A stretch of DNA of 64,000 nucleotides from Picosynechococcus sp. PCC 7002 (GTDB lineage: Bacteria; Cyanobacteriota; Cyanobacteriia; Cyanobacteriales; MRBY01), in assembly GCF_963860125.1 (NCBI RefSeq), contig NZ_CAWLFA010000001.1, forward strand, positions 62,001 to 126,000, read 5' to 3'. Made by a program: the position numbers and the translations under genes. Positions 59,880-64,000 of this stretch are shown one piece after another (the first letter of the stretch is position 1; every line of letters begins with the position of its first letter). Under the pieces are notes generated by a model. That model did no database searches and was not told where the DNA came from. It worked only from the letters and a program-made list of their open reading frames with translations.

Positions 59880-61379
59880 TTAGGGGGTTTTGGGGTGGCG
59901 ATCGCCGAGGGCTTTGCGGGCTTCCTCCCGGTCATCGAAGTGAATTTTTTCAGTCCCCAGAATTTGATAGTCTTCATGGCCTTTGCCAGCGATGAGAACC
60001 CCGTCCCCCGGTTGGGCCTCTAAAATTGCCCGTTGAATTGCCGTGGCCCGGTCTGCTTCCACGAGAAACTGAATATTTTCGGGAATCCCTTCCACCACAT
60101 CGGCCAAAATTTGCTTGGGATCTTCCGTGCGCGGATTATCGGAGGTGACCACGGCCCAATCTGATTGCGTCGCGGCGATTTTTCCCATCAAAGGTCTTTT
60201 GGTGCGATCGCGATCGCCACCGCAACCAAACACACAGATCATTTTTTTCGCGATAAAAGGCCGGGAGGCTTTCAGGAGATTTTCTAAACTGTCGGGGGTG
60301 TGGGCATAGTCAACGATGACGCTAATGTCTTGATCCTCAGCCACGATCACCCGTTCCATGCGCCCCGGCACCCCTTGGAATTGCGGCAAACAGGTAATCA
60401 TCTGGTTTAAATCCAAACCCAAGGCCAGACCTGCACCGATGGCGGCCATCACATTTTCGAGATTAAACTGACCGACTAGGGGTGACGTGAATTCTACCGT
60501 GCCCATGGGCGTTTTTAGGCGGCCCTCAACCCCCGTCGCGGTGTAGATCAGGCGATCCATGTAAAGATCCGCTGCGGCATCTTGGAGACTGTAGCCCCAG
60601 GCTTTTTCACCGAGTTTGTGGGCGAGGCGATCGCCATAGGGATTATCCAAATTCACCACTGCCCTGCCGTGGCAATATTCCTCGTTAAAAAGCAGGGCTT
60701 TCGCCTGGAAATAGTCCTCCATCGTCGGGTGGTAATCCAGGTGATCCTGGGTGAGATTGGTGAAAACGGCCACATCAAATTGACAACCCTTAACGCGATT
60801 TTGGTGCAGCGCATGGGAACTCACTTCCATAACGGCGTGGGTATTGCCCGCTTCGAGGGCTGCCGCAAAGTTTTTCTGGAGATCGATGGCGAAGGGAGTC
60901 GTGTGGGTGGCAATTTTTTCGTAGCCGGGCCAGCGGGTGTAGAGGGTGCCGATGAGGGCCGTGGGCTGCTGGGCGGCTTGGAGGAAATATTCAATGAGGT
61001 GGCTGGTGGTCGTTTTGCCGTTTGTCCCCGTCACCCCAACCAGTTTTAGACTTGCAGTGGGTTTTTCGTAGAAAAGGTTGGCAATTTCAGCACAGGCGAT
61101 CACAGGGTCAGCAACGGGAATGACGCATTCGCCCTTGGTCGCGGGGAATTTTTCGAGGGCCTCTGGACTGACCACAGCGGCGATCGCCCCGGCTTCGATA
61201 GCCCCTTGCCAAAACTCGCCTCCATCGACGCGGGTACCGGGCAAACCAATGAACAGATCCCCAGGCATTACGGCTTGGGAGTTGCTCGCCAATCCTTTGA
61301 CAACTTGCTGTAGCATCGGGTGATCCGCCAGGGATTCAATGGCCGATACCTGTTTTAAAAGTGCGCCTAGCTGCATCAT
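59880..61379 (-). CDS. murE: UDP-MurNAc-tripeptide synthetase (meso-DAP adding)
   Basis: A 499-residue Mur ligase. ATP loop GVTGTNGKTTTSHLI, central YHPTMEDYFQAKALLF, and DNPRTEDP, the motif that selects meso-diaminopimelate over lysine. It adds DAP to UDP-MurNAc-Ala-Glu, using DAP that is also decarboxylated by the nearby-encoded LysA. N-terminal GLPGTRVDGGEFW binds the UDP part. Two adjacent ATGs begin the frame at 61379 and 61376. Confidence 0.97.
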   Translation of the reverse strand: MMQLGALLKQVSAIESLADHPMLQQVVKGLASNSQAVMPGDLFIGLPGTRVDGGEFWQGAIEAGAIAAVVSPEALEKFPATKGECVIPVADPVIACAEIANLFYEKPTASLKLVGVTGTNGKTTTSHLIEYFLQAAQQPTALIGTLYTRWPGYEKIATHTTPFAIDLQKNFAAALEAGNTHAVMEVSSHALHQNRVKGCQFDVAVFTNLTQDHLDYHPTMEDYFQAKALLFNEEYCHGRAVVNLDNPYGDRLAHKLGEKAWGYSLQDAAADLYMDRLIYTATGVEGRLKTPMGTVEFTSPLVGQFNLENVMAAIGAGLALGLDLNQMITCLPQFQGVPGRMERVIVAEDQDISVIVDYAHTPDSLENLLKASRPFIAKKMICVFGCGGDRDRTKRPLMGKIAATQSDWAVVTSDNPRTEDPKQILADVVEGIPENIQFLVEADRATAIQRAILEAQPGDGVLIAGKGHEDYQILGTEKIHFDDREEARKALGDRHPKTP

Positions 61380-61483
61380 TTGCCTCCAAATCCTGGGATT
61401 TTCCCGATTTTAGTCTGTGCTCAGGGAAATTTTGTCATCTCAGTAGCAGTTTAGCTCAATTTTTCGGTGGGATTACCGCAGTA

Positions 61484-62035
61484 TTAGAGGGTCAAAAAAG
61501 GTTTAGCGAGATAGTAACTGGCAATGGTTTTGGCATCGAGGCGATCGCCATTATGGATTTTCGCTTCCAACTCCTCTGGACTCAGCAAGAGCACCTCAAT
61601 ATCCTCGTCGGCATCCTGGGCTGGAGGAGTGGCTAATTTTTCTAAATCCGTTGCCAAAAAAGCATAGATCCACTCGTCAGAATAGCCTGGGCAAAGGGGG
61701 AATTTCCCCAGCGATCGCCAATTTTTTGCGGCGTAACCCGCTTCCTCTGGTAGTTCCCGTTGCACCGTGCTGAGGGGGTCTTCCTCGGTTTCAATCGTTC
61801 CCGCCGGAAATTCAATAATCCGCCCTTGGAGGGCAAAGCGATATTGCCGTACCACCACCAACTGACCTTCATTGGTTACGGGTACCACCAACGCGCCCCC
61901 CGGATGACGGATCGCCCCATAATCACCAACGGCCCCATTGGGTAACCGCAGACGATTCACTTCGTAGGCAAATTTCGAGCCACTGTACATCAAGAGAGGT
62001 TTAATCACCTCAGGCAGTTCATTGTGGGAAACCAT
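61484..62035 (-). CDS. Nudix hydrolase, ADP-ribose pyrophosphatase type
   Basis: A 183-residue Nudix protein. The box is GTIETEEDP...RELPEEAGY, fitting GX5EX7REUXEEXGU. The upstream VVVRQYRFALQGRIIEFPAG strand and downstream FPLCPGYSDEWIYAFLA are typical of ADP-ribose/NudF enzymes, which hydrolyse ADP-ribose to AMP and ribose 5-phosphate. A shift of substrate to other nucleotide sugars is possible. It lies 104 nt upstream of murE on the same strand. Confidence 0.88.
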   Translation of the reverse strand: MVSHNELPEVIKPLLMYSGSKFAYEVNRLRLPNGAVGDYGAIRHPGGALVVPVTNEGQLVVVRQYRFALQGRIIEFPAGTIETEEDPLSTVQRELPEEAGYAAKNWRSLGKFPLCPGYSDEWIYAFLATDLEKLATPPAQDADEDIEVLLLSPEELEAKIHNGDRLDAKTIASYYLAKPFLTL

Positions 62036-62238
62036 GGAAAAAATTACAGGGTAAGGAGTAAGAAAAGGGGGTCGGAATCGGGGCGATCGCCTAAAAAATT
62101 GGTATGATTAAATATTCTGAGTTTTGATGTTGGCGTTTATATCATAATTTTTTGAAGCAAAACAGACCGCTTGTACTAAAGCTTAGCGAGTCCCCCCGTC
62201 ATTATCCAGTCTTTTCCCCTGATTCAAGCAGAGTCCCT

Positions 62239-63600
62239 ATGAAACTCCCCATTATTGCCGTGATCGGTCGTCCCAACGTGGGCAAATCTACCCTCGTCAA
62301 CCGCATTGCTGGCGATCAACAGGCGATCGTCCATGACCAGCCCGGCATTACCCGCGATCGCACCTATCGGCCTGGTTTTTGGCAAGACCGCAACTTTCAG
62401 ATTGTCGATACGGGCGGGATTGTTTTCGACGACCACGAAGAATTTTTACCTTTAATCCGCGAACAAGCGGCGATCGCCCTCGCCGAAGCAGCCGTTGCCC
62501 TTTTTGTGGTGGATGGCCAAGCTGGGTTAAATGCCGCCGACCAAGAAATTGCCGACTGGTTGCGCCAACAAAATGTCCCCGTTGTCCTGGCCGTGAACAA
62601 ATGCGAATCCCTCGAACAGGGCTATACCCAAGCAGCTGAATTTTGGGAGCTGGGCATGGAAGAACCTTTCCCCATCTCGGCGATCCATGGCAGTGGCACC
62701 GGCGATCTTTTAGACAAAGTCATTGAATATCTCCCGACGATCACCGATGTCGAAGAAGATACCACCATTAACGTCGCAATCATTGGTCGCCCCAATGTCG
62801 GTAAATCGAGTCTGCTCAATGCCCTTACCGGAGAACAACGGGCGATCGTCAGTCCGATTTCTGGGACAACCCGCGATGCCATTGACACAATCATCGAACG
62901 CAACGGCCAACAATATCGCCTCATTGACACCGCTGGCATCCGCCGGAAAAAAAATGTGGATTATGGGGCCGAATTTTTTAGCATTAACCGTGCCTTTAAA
63001 GCGATTCGTCGGGCGGATGTAGTACTTTTTGTGATTGATGTTTTAGATGGGGTGACCGAACAGGATCTCAAACTAGCGGGTCGAATCATTGACGAAGGCC
63101 GAGCGGTGATCATCGTTGCCAACAAGTGGGATGCTGTCGAGAAGGATACCTACACGATCAACCAATACCGCAAAGAGTTGCAAGCGCGTCTATTTTTTAT
63201 GGAATGGGCCGAAATGCTCTTCATTAGCGCCCAGACTGGTCAGCGGGTGAATAAAATTCTGGATTTAGTTGATCAAGCCGCCGAATCTCACCGTCGCCGC
63301 GTTTCTACCGCCGTAATTAATGAGGTGATCCAAGAAGCGGTTTCCTGGCATTCTCCCCCCACCAGTCGCCAAGGGAAACAGGGTCGGATTTACTATGGCA
63401 CCCAGGTACGGAGTCAGCCGCCGACGATTTCTCTATTTGTCAATGACCCCAAACGATTTAACGATAGCTACCGCCGCTATATCGAGAAGCAATTTCGTCA
63501 GGATCTCGGTTTTGCGGGCACGCCGATCCGTTTGGTTTGGCGCGGTAAACGGGTGCGGGATGCAGAACGGGGCACCCCCAACCGAGCCACAAAGGTTTAG
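62239..63600 (+). CDS. der: Ribosome assembly GTPase Der (EngA)
   Basis: A 453-residue protein with two tandem GTPase domains and a C-terminal KH-like domain. First: [17 protein letters not shown], and NKCES (Glu at the NKxD position). Second: [17 protein letters not shown] and ANKWDAV. The C-terminus ends in [12 protein letters not shown]. Der is needed for 50S subunit assembly. I use the ATG at 62239; the longer frame starts with TTG 29 codons earlier. The family N-terminus begins at [11 protein letters not shown]. Confidence 0.96.
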
Positions 63601-63647
63601 CACAGACGATACACTGAAGGGCATCTTTGTCTGGGACACTAGGCTCT

Positions 63648-64000
63648 ATGTCTTCTGAAAAAATGTCGCCATCGTCACCCCCCTATGATCTAATCGTGGT
63701 GGGGGCCACTGGTTTTGTGGGCCAAATTATTTGCCGCTATCTTTGTGACCATGCCGAACGTGAATTGTTTACTTGGGCGATCGCCGGCCGTTCAGCCGAA
63801 AAATTAGCCCAACTCAAGCACTCTTTGGGCATCCCAGGGGAGACCTTAGCAACCTTTGTCGTTGATGTGTTTGATCAAGGGGCAGTGACGGCCCTCTGCG
63901 AGCAAACGAAGGTGATCCTCACAACGGTCGGCCCCTACAGTCTTTATGGAGAAACCTTGCTCCGGGCCTGTGCCACAACGGGAACCGATTATTGCGATCT
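63648..64000 (+). CDS. Saccharopine dehydrogenase-like oxidoreductase (3' end missing)
   Basis: The frame opens at the ATG at 63648 and runs off the right edge; 117 residues are visible. They start PSSPPYDLIVVGATGFVGQI with a Rossmann GxTGxxG loop, then AIAGRSAEKLAQL and VGPYSLYGETLLRACATTG, matching the saccharopine dehydrogenase-like/trans-acting enoyl reductase family. In eukaryotes and bacteria these reduce unusual substrates, sometimes lipids; the role here is unknown. It follows der by 47 nt. Confidence 0.8.
   Translation, partial: MSSEKMSPSSPPYDLIVVGATGFVGQIICRYLCDHAERELFTWAIAGRSAEKLAQLKHSLGIPGETLATFVVDVFDQGAVTALCEQTKVILTTVGPYSLYGETLLRACATTGTDYCD

Larger units (their letters stand above)
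1..64000. repeat. HIP1 octamer GCGATCGC dispersed through the window
   Basis: The palindrome GCGATCGC recurs throughout, mostly as GGCGATCGCC, inside and between genes on both strands. Examples: 2031-2038 and 5242-5249. This density is the hallmark of many cyanobacterial genomes. It is notably missing from the coding regions of glgC and gap2. Confidence 0.95.

Noticed and set aside
1..64000. CRISPR array, prophage or insertion sequence
   Set aside because: No regularly spaced repeats with unique spacers, no transposase, integrase or phage structural gene, and no terminal inverted repeats with target duplications were seen.

Overview
The window is a stretch of cyanobacterial chromosome. The palindrome GCGATCGC (HIP1) and its GGCGATCGCC form recur every kilobase or so. 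The gene set includes psbV, ycf54, glgC, a phototroph-type gap2, crr7-like and PCP-reductase-like genes, a meso-DAP-type murE, and lipid A genes. HIP1 density, protein similarity recalled from memory and moderate GC point to a unicellular marine or euryhaline form of the Picosynechococcus (Synechococcus sp. PCC 7002) group; that assignment is inference. Nearly everything is core or conserved. I see no prophage, insertion sequence or CRISPR array.

Layout. 1-5.1 kb: a 3'-truncated comF preceded by a FitAB/VapBC-type toxin-antitoxin pair, then a bicupin protein, accD, a Nudix gene and rnc. 5.1-12.3 kb: a secreted hypothetical, a giant UPF0182 membrane protein, an exported 5'-nucleotidase-like enzyme, a hairpin-rich intergenic repeat, a CRR7-like NDH-1 factor divergent from selO, and a PCP-reductase-domain peptide. 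12.3-17.6 kb, minus strand: lpxB-lpxA-fabZ, ylqF and eno. 18-20.7 kb: rbfA with a GH3 N-acetylhexosaminidase, then two tandem DUF4327 genes. 20.8-24.9 kb, minus strand: a phasin-like protein, a frameshifted voltage-gated-type channel next to an Atx1-like copper chaperone, a peptidoglycan-binding protein and an M16-fold protein lacking its zinc motif. 25-30.3 kb: birA, an SDR, msrP, an MFS transporter and several small proteins.

30.4-33.3 kb, minus strand: pdxJ-ycf54-(SPOR-like)-thrB, tightly spaced. 33.6-41.7 kb, mainly plus strand: glgC, lysA, cdaA (c-di-AMP synthase), uppS, tRNA-Asp with a near-consensus promoter, and an orthocaspase whose His/Cys dyad is replaced by Tyr/Ser. 41.9-44.8 kb: ybaB, murB and murC (TTG start). 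45-50.5 kb: gap2, mtnP, a lumenal-type peroxiredoxin, the pyruvate dehydrogenase E2 gene and psbV. 50.7-64 kb: sirB, a zinc-ribbon protein, a GH57 glucanotransferase/amylase, an aldo/keto reductase, gpx, a GST, ssb, a double-ABC peptide transporter ATPase, murE, an ADP-ribose-type Nudix hydrolase, der, and the 5' end of a saccharopine-dehydrogenase-like gene running off the end.

Functional themes are cell envelope building (accD, fabZ, lpxA/B, murB/C/E, uppS, lysA, cdaA, GH3), central carbon metabolism (glgC, eno, gap2, PDH-E2, GH57), tetrapyrrole/photosynthesis assembly (ycf54, sirB, psbV, CRR7) and oxidative-stress defence (PrxQ, Gpx, GST, MsrP). No previously undescribed multi-gene system stands out. 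The items most worth a second look are the channel frameshift, the inactive-looking orthocaspase behind tRNA-Asp, the rbfA leader ORF, several perfect intergenic dyads and the hairpin repeats.
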